DNA from: Aequorivita sp.
Lineage (GTDB): Bacteria > Bacteroidota > Bacteroidia > Flavobacteriales > Flavobacteriaceae
NCBI GenBank assembly: GCA_024637015.1
Contig: JAGXGE010000026.1
Location: forward strand, 62,001-126,000
Length of the DNA stretch: 64,000 nt
Reading direction: 5' to 3'
The position numbers were made by a program, and so were the translations under genes. The notes below the pieces were generated by a model that was given only the letters and a program-made list of their open reading frames with translations, was not told where the DNA came from and made no database searches. This document shows, piece after piece, positions 53,005 to 61,939 of this stretch. Positions within the stretch are counted from its first letter, which is position 1. Every line of letters starts with the position of its first letter.

Positions 53005-53700
53005 ATGGAAGAACATACTTCTTTTTCCATAAAAAACTGGAACGAAGACGACCGCCCGCGTGAAAAGTTGCTATTGAAAGGACGCATAGCTCTTAGTGAT
53101 GCCGAGCTAATTGCAATCCTTATTGGTTCAGGCAGCCGCAACGAAAGTGCTGTTTCCTTGAGCCAGCGAATTCTGGCTTCAGTTGACAATAATTTAAGCG
53201 AACTAGGAAGACTTTCCATTCCTGAATTAATGGAATTCAAAGGCATAGGCGAAGCCAAAGCAATAAGTATAGCTGCAGCAATGGAACTGGGGCGAAGAAG
53301 AAGAACGGGTGAAGCCTTGGAGCGAAAAAAAATTACTTCAAGCAACTCTGTTTTTGAATATGTGCAGCCCATTATTGGCGAACTTCCACACGAGGAATTT
53401 TGGATATTGTATTTGAACAATTCAAACAAAATCATAAAAAGCGCCCAGCTAAGTAAAGGTGGAATAACCGGAACGGTGGTAGATGTTCGGTTAGCTTTTA
53501 AGGAAGCATTGCAGCTAGGTGCTGTGGGTATTATTTTGGCTCACAATCATCCATCTGGAACCTTGAAGCCCAGCCAAGCAGATATTCAGCTTACCAAAAA
53601 ACTGAAAGTGGCAGGAGATAGCTTGGACATAAAAGTGCTGGATCACCTCATAATTACTGAAAAAGCGTACTTTAGCTTTGCCGATGAAAATATGCTGTAA
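53005..53700 (+). CDS. radC: JAB/MPN domain protein RadC
   Basis: A 231-aa RadC protein. The N-terminal HhH region (LSELGRLSIPELMEFKGIGEAKA, blocks) is followed by the JAB metalloprotease-like domain with GGITGTVVDVRLAFKEAL (blocks) and the metal motif HNHPSGTLKPSQAD (HxH then Asp). The old link with DNA repair is not supported in E. coli; the function remains open. It is followed six bases later by the deacetylase-like gene, likely co-transcribed. Confidence 0.94.
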   Translation: MEEHTSFSIKNWNEDDRPREKLLLKGRIALSDAELIAILIGSGSRNESAVSLSQRILASVDNNLSELGRLSIPELMEFKGIGEAKAISIAAAMELGRRRRTGEALERKKITSSNSVFEYVQPIIGELPHEEFWILYLNNSNKIIKSAQLSKGGITGTVVDVRLAFKEALQLGAVGIILAHNHPSGTLKPSQADIQLTKKLKVAGDSLDIKVLDHLIITEKAYFSFADENML

Positions 53701-53706
53701 TCCTAT

Positions 53707-55002
53707 ATGATTTTAATTTATACCCAAAAACTCACACCCCGAATTTCCTATATCTTTAAGCATATTTGCTTACGTATTTTGGGGGTTGATGTTTTGTTCA
53801 CATCCGTTATTGAGGAGTTTATTTCACATACTGGTCCTAAAATTTCTTACGGGAAAAAGCCTTTGGGAAACGAACTTTTCTTCCAAAGTTATGGTCTTTT
53901 GGAACAACAAGGTTTTGAGTCTATTGAAATAACTGTAAAAAAATGGGGAGACACGTTTGGTTTTTTTTCGGTTTCAACCCAAAGCCATTTGCCTTTTGAT
54001 ATCTTTTCTGCCAGTTTTTATATGATTTCACGCTATGAAGAATATCTGCCGCACGTAAAAGATGAAACAGGGCGTTTTATGGCTTCTGAAAGCCTAGCAT
54101 TCAATGAGGGATTTCTTCATCAACCAGTTGTGGATATTTGGACATATATTTTCAAGGAAAAACTTTTAGAAGCTTTTCCCGAGATGATTTTTCCAGAAAA
54201 AAAACTAACTGTTCACCCCGTAATCGAGGCTGCCCAGCCTTATGCCTACAAACAAAAAGGTATTTTCCGTTCTTTTGTGGGCTATGTAAATAATTTTTTT
54301 CAAGGGAAGTTCCGAAACATTATAGCTCGCACTCAAGTAATATCGGGATTAAAACGCGATCCCTTGGACACCTTTAAATGGATTGTAAACAAAGCCACAA
54401 GAAGCAAGTTTAACCTTACCGTTTTCTTTCTTTTGGGAAATTCATTAATCTTTGACGAAAGTATGAATACCCATAGGCAGAAGTTTAAAATGCTTATAAA
54501 GTATGTGTCTGATTATAAAGAAGTGGGGCTTATATTCTCATTTAGCGCATTGGGTAATTATGAAATGCTGAAAAGCGAAAAACGCCGAATGGAGGAAATT
54601 ACAAACCGTTCTTTAGGTAGTTCCATGAATTCTGAATATTTGGTAAATTTACCTGATATATACCGCCATTTAGTAGAGCTGGAGGTGAAAAAAGATTATA
54701 CGATGGTTTTTCGTGATACGGTTGGCTTTCGCGCCGGCACTTGCACACCTTTTCTTTTCTATGATTTAGATTACGAAATTAAAACACCTTTGGTGGTTCA
54801 TCCAGTAGCGATGACCACCTCCGCTTTTCAAAAGAAATATGCATCTGATATTGAAAAAACGGTAAACAGTACTATTGCTGCTGTAGCTAAAGTTAATGGA
54901 ACTTTCACGATGATTTTTTCAAACAAGGATTTTGCTTCCACGGAAAACAATAAAGTTTGGCGGAACATATTTTCTGAAAAATTAGATGAATATGCCCAAT
55001 AG
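53707..55002 (+). CDS. Polysaccharide deacetylase-family protein (tentative)
   Basis: This 431-aa protein resembles the polysaccharide-deacetylase-like proteins with an N-terminal DUF7033-type domain commonly found next to radC in flavobacteria. Recognised patches are PFDIFSASFYMISRYEEYLP, FNEGFLHQPVVDIW, and YRHLVELEVKKDYTM ahead of GFRAGTCTPFLFYDL. It lacks a signal peptide. The metal-binding pattern of classical NodB deacetylases is not clear to me, so activity is uncertain. It overlaps the next gene by 17 bases. Confidence 0.65.
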   Translation: MILIYTQKLTPRISYIFKHICLRILGVDVLFTSVIEEFISHTGPKISYGKKPLGNELFFQSYGLLEQQGFESIEITVKKWGDTFGFFSVSTQSHLPFDIFSASFYMISRYEEYLPHVKDETGRFMASESLAFNEGFLHQPVVDIWTYIFKEKLLEAFPEMIFPEKKLTVHPVIEAAQPYAYKQKGIFRSFVGYVNNFFQGKFRNIIARTQVISGLKRDPLDTFKWIVNKATRSKFNLTVFFLLGNSLIFDESMNTHRQKFKMLIKYVSDYKEVGLIFSFSALGNYEMLKSEKRRMEEITNRSLGSSMNSEYLVNLPDIYRHLVELEVKKDYTMVFRDTVGFRAGTCTPFLFYDLDYEIKTPLVVHPVAMTTSAFQKKYASDIEKTVNSTIAAVAKVNGTFTMIFSNKDFASTENNKVWRNIFSEKLDEYAQ

Positions 55003-55681
55003 TAATATTACGGATGTTTTTTTTGACTTAGACCACACCCTTTGGGATTTTGACAAGAATTCTGCGTTGGCGTTTGAGCGAGTTTTTCAAAAGCATAAAA
55101 TTGATTTATCTGTGACCGATTTCTTAAAAGAATACGAACCCATTAATTTAATTTATTGGAAAAAATACAGGGAAGAAATGGTGACAAAAGAGCAACTTCG
55201 AAGAGGCAGACTCAACGAGGCTTTTGATCTTTTCAACATAAAGTTCCCAATTGAAACAATAGATACATTAGCAACTTGCTACATTGAAGAACTTCCTATA
55301 GACAACCACCTTTTTGTAGATACAATTGAAATTCTTGAATATCTTTCAAAAAAATATAATCTTCACATAATTACCAACGGTTTTGAGGAAGTACAGCATC
55401 TCAAGCTTAAAAATAGTGACATAAAAAAGTATTTTGCATCAATTACCACTTCCGAAGAGGTAGGGTTAAAGAAGCCCAATCCTGTTATATTTGAAACTGC
55501 TCTTATAAAAGCTTCAACCGTGCCACAAAAAAGTATAATGATTGGCGACAGTTTTGAAGCTGATATTGTTGGAGCAGAAAATGTTGGAATGCATACTTTG
55601 TTTTTTAATTACAGAAATGAAATTGTGGCTGAAACTTATATTGCTATTAATAAACTTTCGGAAATTAAAAGGTATTTGTAG
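54986..55681 (+). CDS. YjjG-family HAD nucleotidase
   Basis: A 231-aa HAD hydrolase with motif I FFDLDHTLWDF (Asp nucleophile and DxD), motif II in IITNGFEEVQ, motif III Lys in VGLKKPNP, and motif IV GDSFEADIVGAENVG. The pattern matches noncanonical pyrimidine nucleotidase YjjG, which dephosphorylates nucleoside monophosphates such as dUMP. The start at 54986 overlaps the upstream gene; an ATG at 54992 is the alternative. Confidence 0.88.
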   Translation: MNMPNSNITDVFFDLDHTLWDFDKNSALAFERVFQKHKIDLSVTDFLKEYEPINLIYWKKYREEMVTKEQLRRGRLNEAFDLFNIKFPIETIDTLATCYIEELPIDNHLFVDTIEILEYLSKKYNLHIITNGFEEVQHLKLKNSDIKKYFASITTSEEVGLKKPNPVIFETALIKASTVPQKSIMIGDSFEADIVGAENVGMHTLFFNYRNEIVAETYIAINKLSEIKRYL

Positions 55682-55731
55682 TAATAATCCTGCATAAGTA
55701 TACGTTAACCACAAGTAAATTATCCCCACTT

Positions 55732-56277
55732 ATGAATAAAACCCTATCCCTACCTATCTTTGCGGTATGCGTATGCCTTTTTTTTACAGCTTGTATACAG
55801 GATACCGATTTTGACCAAGCCGAGGATATTGCCCTTACTCCGGTTGTTGAGCTGGATTTGATTTATTTCAACCTTCGGGCAAGTGATTTTTTTGATACAA
55901 TAAATTCCAACCCAATCCTTACTGTTCGTGATACTACTGAAATTAAATTTTTGGATGATAGTAGCTTACAGGAAAGCCTGAAAAGAGCAGAATTCTATTT
56001 TAGGTTTACTAATAGTATTCCACGAAGTTTTCAAGTAGATTTTCAATTTTTAAGTGAAACGAACGATACAACATACGTTTCGGGAACTTCTGTTTCCGAA
56101 GGCACCTCAACCACGCCAGTTATTACAGAATTTGTTGAAAATGTTGAAGGAGATGATATCTTGCAACTTACTAAGGCAAATAAGGTTGTGGTTTCGGTAA
56201 CCATACCTTCTTCTGATGAAAATTTGGAAGGTATATTGAATCTAAAATCCAAAACCACCTACTTTTTGGAATACTAA
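55732..56277 (+). CDS. Lipoprotein of unknown function
   Basis: This 181-aa protein has a lipoprotein signal with Cys21 (FFTACIQD). The rest is strand-rich with acidic patches and no recognised domain (LRASDFFDTINSNPILTVRD in blocks, FRFTNSIPRSFQVDFQFL). It is followed four bases later by a DUF5723-type outer-membrane protein and then a further secreted protein, so the three probably form one envelope operon. The spelling of the signal suggests the outer membrane. The function is unknown. Confidence 0.7.
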   Translation: MNKTLSLPIFAVCVCLFFTACIQDTDFDQAEDIALTPVVELDLIYFNLRASDFFDTINSNPILTVRDTTEIKFLDDSSLQESLKRAEFYFRFTNSIPRSFQVDFQFLSETNDTTYVSGTSVSEGTSTTPVITEFVENVEGDDILQLTKANKVVVSVTIPSSDENLEGILNLKSKTTYFLEY

Positions 56278-56281
56278 TACC

Positions 56282-57697
56282 ATGCGAAATTTTTTAACTA
56301 TCATACTATCCCTTTTGGGCTTTATTGCTATTTCTCAAAATAAGCAAATACTCTATGGTCTTGATGACGTTCCCCAGTCATTAATGCTCAACCCTGGAAT
56401 GAAAGTGACCCAAAAAAAACACTATGGAATTCCTTTTTTGTCCCAAATACACTTTAATGGAGGTTCGTCGGGAGTATCAGTTTATGACATTTTTAAAGAT
56501 GGAAATGACAATATAAACGACCGGATAACTAAAAAAATATTCGAAATGAAGAATACTGATTTCTTCACGGCCACACAGCAGTTAGAACTTATCAATTTTG
56601 GATGGCGCGCAAAGAATGAAATATATTTTTCAGGAGGGATCTATCAGGAATTTGATTTTATAGCCTACTTCCCAAGAGATATGGCAATTCTTGCTTGGGA
56701 AGGAAACCGTGATTATTTGAACTATGAATTCGATTTGGGAGAAATAAGCACGACCGGTGATTTTATGACCGTTTATCATTTTGGGGTGAACAAACAGATT
56801 ACCGATAAACTAACAGTAGGAGCGCGGATTAAAGTATATTCCAGTATGTTTAGCTATAGAAGTGTTAATAATGCGGGGACCTTCGTAACCACCTTGGGCG
56901 ATGAAAATGCTGAAAATATTTACGAGCACACGGTTCGAAATGCTGATGTTTCAGTAGAAACCTCTGGCTATGCTTCTTTGCGGGAACTCGATGGTGCTTC
57001 GCAGGTTACAAGTGAAATTTTGGGACGTGCTTTTTTTGGGGGCAACCTTGGAGTAGGAGTGGACTTGGGTTTCACTTATAATATTAGTGAAGCATTGACA
57101 CTTTCTGCAAGTGCACAAGATGTTGGAGCTATTTTTCACTCAAAAGATGTTGAAACTTATCGTGCCCACGGCGATTATACGTTGAACGGAATAAACCTAG
57201 TTTTCCCTCCATTGAATCAAGGTGAATCTACATTTCCTTACTATAATAATCTAGAAGATGAAATAGAACGCGAAATCCCTATTGATACACTTCACAATTC
57301 ATATACACAGTTTCGTCCCGTAAAGATAAATGCTGGATTGAGCTTTGGTTTTGGTAAGTTTAACTCCTCTGGCGATTGTGATTGTTTGAATATGGGCGGA
57401 GGCACACTTCATAAGCAAAACGTGGGACTTCAATTTTATTCTATACTTAGACCGAAGGGTCCCCAAATGGCTGGGACACTTTTTTATCACAGAAGGCTTA
57501 CGGATTATCTTTCAGCTAAGGCAACCTATACCGTAGATTCCTATTCGTTTTCCAATGTTGGGCTTGGTGTTTCGGCAGATATTGGGAAATTTAATGTGTA
57601 TATCGCAGCGGATAATCTGATAAAGTATAGCAATTTGGCAAAAGCAAAAAGTGTATCTTTACAATTAGGTTTTAATATTATAATTGACGAAGAATGA
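56282..57697 (+). CDS. DUF5723-family outer-membrane protein
   Basis: A 471-aa protein with a signal peptide ending near AISQN and a strand-rich body typical of an outer-membrane beta barrel of the PorP/SprF-like superfamily (LNPGMKV, FGVNKQITDKLTVGARIKVY in blocks, NISEALTLSASAQDVGAIF in blocks, NVYIAADNLIKYSN). Its family has no settled function. It overlaps the next gene by four bases (ATGA), showing tight coupling with the small lipoprotein before it and the protein after it. Confidence 0.8.
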   Translation: MRNFLTIILSLLGFIAISQNKQILYGLDDVPQSLMLNPGMKVTQKKHYGIPFLSQIHFNGGSSGVSVYDIFKDGNDNINDRITKKIFEMKNTDFFTATQQLELINFGWRAKNEIYFSGGIYQEFDFIAYFPRDMAILAWEGNRDYLNYEFDLGEISTTGDFMTVYHFGVNKQITDKLTVGARIKVYSSMFSYRSVNNAGTFVTTLGDENAENIYEHTVRNADVSVETSGYASLRELDGASQVTSEILGRAFFGGNLGVGVDLGFTYNISEALTLSASAQDVGAIFHSKDVETYRAHGDYTLNGINLVFPPLNQGESTFPYYNNLEDEIEREIPIDTLHNSYTQFRPVKINAGLSFGFGKFNSSGDCDCLNMGGGTLHKQNVGLQFYSILRPKGPQMAGTLFYHRRLTDYLSAKATYTVDSYSFSNVGLGVSADIGKFNVYIAADNLIKYSNLAKAKSVSLQLGFNIIIDEE

Positions 57698-58491
57698 CAC
57701 GATTTTTACTACTTTCCATTTCGTTATTTTTGGCGACTAATGCAATTTCACAGAATACAAATCTGAGTGATTATAGCTACGTTGTTATTCCTGAACAATT
57801 TGATTTTTTGAAGGGACGAGATCAGTTTCAAATAAACTCTATGTCAAAATTTTACTTCGAAAAAAGTGGATTCAATGCTTATTTGGCAGATTCGGCTCCA
57901 AATGCCAATCGGTGTGATGGACTATATGCAAATGTAGAAGAGCTTAAAAGTATTTTAGGGACGAAACTCCAAATAGTATTAAAAGACTGTAACGATAACG
58001 AAATATACAGAAGCCAAGAAGGAAGAAGCAAGTATAAAGAATATGATAAGACATATCAAGATGCGCTTAGAAAAGCATTTAGTAGTATTGAAGCATTGGG
58101 TGTGAATCAAAAAAATGTGGTGCTTTTAAGCAATAGGGCCAGCAATACTTCAGTTTCTAAACAAACAAAACCAAATTCAGAAGATACTGAACTAACAAAA
58201 CCAAAAGTTTCAAGAATTTCAGGGAATCTGCTTCCCGATGCAAAATTTTCAAACTATTCCAGTAACGGAAAAACATTTCTGCTTAGAAAAACCACAGAAG
58301 GTTATTCTTTATATGAAGAATCCGCCAGTTCTGAAGATGGACTTTTGCTAAAAGGAAAAATAATCGTGATGGATAAAGTGGTTAAGTATATGGATACTTC
58401 CGGAATTGTTTCTGATGCTGCTTTTGATCCTTCGGGAAATCTAATTATTAAGGATGGTTCTTCTACAACTATCTATCTGTTGCAAAGCTAA
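57694..58491 (+). CDS. Secreted hypothetical protein, third gene of the envelope operon
   Basis: This 265-aa protein has a signal peptide ending near NAISQN and a central Ser/Thr/Lys-rich linker (about residues 155-175) between two folded parts. The first part includes YVVIPEQFDFLKGRDQFQIN (blocks) and a region with DCNDNEIYRSQEG; the second, LLPDAKFSNYSSNGKTFLLR (blocks), is strand-rich. I do not recognise the family. The coupling to the DUF5723 gene suggests a periplasmic partner. Confidence 0.7.
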   Translation: MTRFLLLSISLFLATNAISQNTNLSDYSYVVIPEQFDFLKGRDQFQINSMSKFYFEKSGFNAYLADSAPNANRCDGLYANVEELKSILGTKLQIVLKDCNDNEIYRSQEGRSKYKEYDKTYQDALRKAFSSIEALGVNQKNVVLLSNRASNTSVSKQTKPNSEDTELTKPKVSRISGNLLPDAKFSNYSSNGKTFLLRKTTEGYSLYEESASSEDGLLLKGKIIVMDKVVKYMDTSGIVSDAAFDPSGNLIIKDGSSTTIYLLQS

Positions 58492-59765
58492 AAGTTGTAT
58501 TTTTCTTTCCAAAGCTGTTTTAGATAATTTTTCAGTGCGTTTTCTTTTGGATTATTCCCGGGTTTATAAAACGTAGTTCCTTTTATTTCTTCGGGTAAAA
58601 ATTCGTGCGGAACAAAATTGCCTTCATACTTGTGTGCATACTCATATTCCTTTCCGTAGCCTAATTGCTTCATAAGCTTCGTTGGGGCGTTTCTGATGGA
58701 CAAAGGCACTGAGAGGTCGCCTGTTTGCCGAACGGTTTGTTGCGCTTCGCCAATGGCTTTATAGGAAGCGTTGCTTTTATGGGAGGTTGCCAAATAAATA
58801 GCACATTGGCTCAAAATTATTCGTGCCTCCGGATAGCCAATGGTATTGACGGCCTGAAAGGTACTGTTCGCTAAGACCAAAGCGGTCGGGTTTGCATTCC
58901 CAATATCTTCAGAAGCGAGAATGACCATTCTGCGCGCGATGAATTTTATGTCTTCACCGCCTTCAATCATTCGGGCTAACCAATATACGGCTGCATTAGG
59001 ATCACTGCCTCGAATTGATTTTATAAAAGCCGAAATGATATCGTAATGTTGTTCACCAGTTTTGTCATAAAGCACTGTGTTTTTTTGTGCTTTTTGCATT
59101 ACTAGCTCGTTGGTGATTGAAACTTTGTCGCTGCTTTCCGAAAGAATAACCAGCTCCAATATATTTAGAAGTTTCCTTGCATCACCGCCTGAAAGCCTTA
59201 TTAACGCTTCAGTTTCCTGCAGTTTTACTTTTTTGGAAGATAGAAGCTTGTCTTCCTTTATGGCCTTTTTAAGCAGAGTTTCCAAATCTTCGCGGCTAAA
59301 AGCTTCCAAAACATAAACCTGACACCGAGATAAAAGTGCAGGAATTATTTCAAAACTAGGATTTTCAGTAGTAGCTCCAATAAGTGTTATCCAGCCTTTT
59401 TCAACAGCACCGAGCAGCGAGTCCTGTTGCGATTTACTGAAACGATGAATTTCATCAATAAAAAGAATTGGGTTTTTTGTGGAAAACAGAGTGTCGCTTT
59501 TCTTTGCTTTCTCAATCACTTCTCTAACTGCGGCCACACCGCTGTCTACTGCGCTTAACGTATAAAAAGGTCGTCCGCTTTCATTGGCAATTATGTTTGC
59601 GAGCGTGGTTTTTCCCGTTCCCGGTGGTCCCCAAAATAGCATGGAGGGAATCATTCCGGTCTTTAATTGGGAAGTAAGTGAACCCTTTGGACCAACCAAA
59701 TGTTGCTGACTTAAATATCCTTCAAGAGTATTGGGACGTATTCGTTCGGCGAGAGGTGCGTTCAT
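58488..59765 (-). CDS. rarA: Replication-associated recombination protein A (AAA+ ATPase)
   Basis: A 425-aa AAA+ ATPase of the clamp-loader superfamily (RarA/MgsA/WRNIP1), acting at stalled replication forks. Walker A is GPPGTGKTT (residues 45-53), Walker [11 protein letters not shown], sensor 1 GATTENPS, and the C-terminal tetramerisation region has [21 protein letters not shown] (blocks) and [10 protein letters not shown]. The length is normal. It overlaps the end of the convergent gene by four bases. A -7 element lies eight bases before the ATG. Confidence 0.96.
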   Translation of the reverse strand: MNAPLAERIRPNTLEGYLSQQHLVGPKGSLTSQLKTGMIPSMLFWGPPGTGKTTLANIIANESGRPFYTLSAVDSGVAAVREVIEKAKKSDTLFSTKNPILFIDEIHRFSKSQQDSLLGAVEKGWITLIGATTENPSFEIIPALLSRCQVYVLEAFSREDLETLLKKAIKEDKLLSSKKVKLQETEALIRLSGGDARKLLNILELVILSESSDKVSITNELVMQKAQKNTVLYDKTGEQHYDIISAFIKSIRGSDPNAAVYWLARMIEGGEDIKFIARRMVILASEDIGNANPTALVLANSTFQAVNTIGYPEARIILSQCAIYLATSHKSNASYKAIGEAQQTVRQTGDLSVPLSIRNAPTKLMKQLGYGKEYEYAHKYEGNFVPHEFLPEEIKGTTFYKPGNNPKENALKNYLKQLWKEKYNF

Positions 59766-59772
59766 ATATTTA

Positions 59773-59780
59773 CAAAATTA
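59773..59780 (-). promoter_or_regulatory. -7 promoter element of rarA
   Basis: TAATTTTG on the minus strand matches TAnnTTTG and lies seven bases from the ATG (59765), giving a near-leaderless transcript. A TTG (minus) 26 bases further up is slightly too far for a standard -33. Confidence 0.4.
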
Positions 59781-59855
59781 CAATTTTAATAAATCGGTTT
59801 CACTGACAATTTATCATAAATTTGATTTTGGGTTTGTTTTTGTAATTAAGTGTTT

Positions 59856-60608
59856 ATGTCAAATCAGTTGAAATTTTCTAATTCGGTTATCCTATATCCT
59901 TTGCTTTTTGTAATGGTACTTTGGATAGTTTTTTGGGTAGAAAGTGTTTTTGGGTATAATTTCAATTCTTATGGAATTTACCCCAGAAAGTTAGAGGGCT
60001 TACGTGGTGTAATTTTTAGTCCATTTATTCACGGCAATTTAGAACATCTATTTAACAATTCTGTTCCTTTATTTGTCTTGACCGCTGCGCTATTTTATTT
60101 TTATAGAAATGTACGTTGGAAAGTTTTGTTTTTTGGTCTTTTGTTGACAGGTATAGCCACTTGGTGCATTGGTCGGGCATCTTTACATATTGGTGCAAGT
60201 GGGGTAATATACTTACTTGTGGCTTTTTTATTTTTTAGGGGAATCTTTTCCAAACAGTTCCAACTTACTGCACTGGCATTGGTTGTTGTCTTTCTTTATG
60301 GTGGAATGCTTTGGTATGTGTTTCCTGTAAATCCTGATATTTCTTGGGAAGGACATCTTTCAGGTTTTTTTGTTGGAATTTTGTTTGCATTTATATACAA
60401 GGAAATTCCTATTGAAAACAAAAAGTATGATTGGGAAAAAGAAGATTACAACCCTGAAAATGATCCATTTTTAAGACAGTTTGATGAAAATGGTAATTTT
60501 ATTGAATTGCCAAAGGAACTTCCGAAAGAGGAAAACATCGAACGAAAACCTCTTGGAATTAAAATAATATATAGCTTAAAAAAGAATCCCGACAATAAAG
60601 CTGAATAA
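59856..60608 (+). CDS. Rhomboid-family intramembrane serine protease
   Basis: This 250-aa protein has about six membrane helices. The rhomboid features are HGNLEHLFNNSVPLF (the HxxN region), GASGVIYLL (GxSG with the serine nucleophile) and WEGHLSGFFVG (the catalytic His). It should cleave membrane proteins within or near the bilayer; the substrate is unknown. A soluble acidic and basic tail of about 60 residues follows the last helix. The ATG at 59856 is preferred over the GTG two codons upstream. It converges on rlmB with one base between. Confidence 0.88.
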   Translation: MSNQLKFSNSVILYPLLFVMVLWIVFWVESVFGYNFNSYGIYPRKLEGLRGVIFSPFIHGNLEHLFNNSVPLFVLTAALFYFYRNVRWKVLFFGLLLTGIATWCIGRASLHIGASGVIYLLVAFLFFRGIFSKQFQLTALALVVVFLYGGMLWYVFPVNPDISWEGHLSGFFVGILFAFIYKEIPIENKKYDWEKEDYNPENDPFLRQFDENGNFIELPKELPKEENIERKPLGIKIIYSLKKNPDNKAE

Positions 60609-60609
60609 A

Positions 60610-61350
60610 TTATAAGCGTCTTTGGCGTGTTACTTCATAAAGGAATGCTCCGCAGGCTACAGACACGTTTAATGAATTTATTTCTCCGAGTAGAGGTAAT
60701 GAGGCTTTTTGATCTACCAAGCTCAAAACAGATTTAGAAACTCCTTTATCTTCAGAACCCATGATGATAGCCAATGGAGCGGTTAAGTCTAAAGAATATA
60801 TTTCCGATTGGGTTTTTTCAGTAGCGGCAATAGTGGTAATTCCTGACCCTTGCAGATAAAAAATAGCGTCTTTTATATGCTCTACTTTACAAATTGGAAT
60901 TTTAAAAATAGCGCCTGCTGAGGTTTTTACTGTATCGCCGGAAACAGGTGCGCCTCCTGTTTTTTGTATAATAACGGCATCAACACCGGTACATTCAGCT
61001 GTACGTAAAATAGCTCCAAAATTACGAACATCAGTTATTTGGTCTAGAATTAGAAACAGTGGTGTTTTTTTGCTTTCCAAAGCTTTTTCAACTACATCTT
61101 CCAATGAATGGAAAGATACTGGCGAGGTAACTGCAACAATCCCTTGGTGATTTCCTTTTGTAAGTCTGTTTAGTTTTTCAAAAGGAACAATGCTTACGGG
61201 AATATTTTGTTTCTCAAGATCTTTAATAAGGCTTTCAATTTTGTCGCTATCAACACCTTTTTGAATAAAGACTTTATCAAAAACAATTTTTGAAGACAGT
61301 GCTTCCTTTACGGGGTAAATTCCGAAGATGGTCTTTGTTTTATCTCGCAT
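60610..61350 (-). CDS. rlmB: 23S rRNA 2'-O-methyltransferase (RlmB/TrmH SPOUT family)
   Basis: A 246-aa SPOUT methyltransferase. An N-terminal L30e-like substrate-binding domain (IFGIYPVKEALSSKIVFDKVFI in blocks) precedes the knotted domain with DQITDVRNFGAILRTAECTGVD (blocks; motif 1), AIIMGSEDKGVS (motif 2) and INSLNVSVACGAFLYE (motif 3). The family methylates G2251 of 23S rRNA in E. coli. It is transcribed alone; TACCTTTG (plus coordinates 61390-61397) is the likely -7 element. Confidence 0.93.
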   Translation of the reverse strand: MRDKTKTIFGIYPVKEALSSKIVFDKVFIQKGVDSDKIESLIKDLEKQNIPVSIVPFEKLNRLTKGNHQGIVAVTSPVSFHSLEDVVEKALESKKTPLFLILDQITDVRNFGAILRTAECTGVDAVIIQKTGGAPVSGDTVKTSAGAIFKIPICKVEHIKDAIFYLQGSGITTIAATEKTQSEIYSLDLTAPLAIIMGSEDKGVSKSVLSLVDQKASLPLLGEINSLNVSVACGAFLYEVTRQRRL

Positions 61351-61389
61351 AATTTAAGCTTTAGTACTTCAATTTAAATTTATTGTTTG

Positions 61390-61397
61390 CAAAGGTA
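61390..61397 (-). promoter_or_regulatory. -7 promoter element of rlmB
   Basis: TACCTTTG on the minus strand matches TAnnTTTG, 39 bases upstream of the rlmB ATG. Confidence 0.4.
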
Positions 61398-61431
61398 AAG
61401 AGAATAACGAATGTATTTCACATAAATAGGT

Positions 61432-61470
61432 AGTAAAAAAAAAGCACCCCTTATCGATAAGGGGTGCTTA
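61432..61470 (-). terminator. Terminator of the SusC/SusD operon
   Basis: A 26-base perfect palindrome (61443-61468, arms AGCACCCCTTATC and GATAAGGGGTGCT). On the minus strand it is followed by a long T run, so it ends the operon leading to 61491. Confidence 0.9.
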
Positions 61471-61490
61471 AGTAAATTGATTGTTATAAA

Positions 61491-61919
61491 TTAATTTTTA
61501 ACACCAACAAGAGATCTACCTCCAGAAACTACATTTGCTTCTCCTTGGATTGCAAGACGGAAAAAACGTCTTGTGTCATCTATAGAATTGTCTATAGCAG
61601 TAACACCAATCTTTGCTTCACGTGTATTTGCTGGAAATGTAACTGTACTTTCAAAAGTATAATTTTCAGGCGCAGTTGGTAATGTATCTACCGGTATAGT
61701 AATAACCGTGAAAGTTCTTGCAGAACTTGATATATCAGATACAAAAAGCGAAACGCTATCCGTTTTTGAACCTCCTTCAGGAATATTATTAAGGTTCTTA
61801 GTAGGCGTAATAAAACCTACTACCGTTTTACGATCAGTGTTATAGTCATCATAGGTTTCACAAGAAACAGCAACTAGGGCTATGGTGAGTATAACAAGTA
61901 ATATATTAACTTTTTTCAT
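61491..61919 (-). CDS. Small surface lipoprotein of the SusC/SusD operon
   Basis: This 142-aa lipoprotein has its lipid Cys20 (VAVSCETYDDY), with acidic residues after it as in surface-exposed Bacteroidota lipoproteins. The body is strand-rich (FVSDISSSARTFTVITIPVD in blocks, FPANTREAKIGVTAI), resembling a single Ig-like or Calx-beta-like domain of the DUF4843/SusE-like kind; the family is not certain. It lies 20 bases downstream of susD and is the last gene before a strong terminator. A likely role is ligand binding at the cell surface. Confidence 0.7.
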   Translation of the reverse strand: MKKVNILLVILTIALVAVSCETYDDYNTDRKTVVGFITPTKNLNNIPEGGSKTDSVSLFVSDISSSARTFTVITIPVDTLPTAPENYTFESTVTFPANTREAKIGVTAIDNSIDDTRRFFRLAIQGEANVVSGGRSLVGVKN

Positions 61920-61939
61920 TTTGATAGATTTTAAAATTA

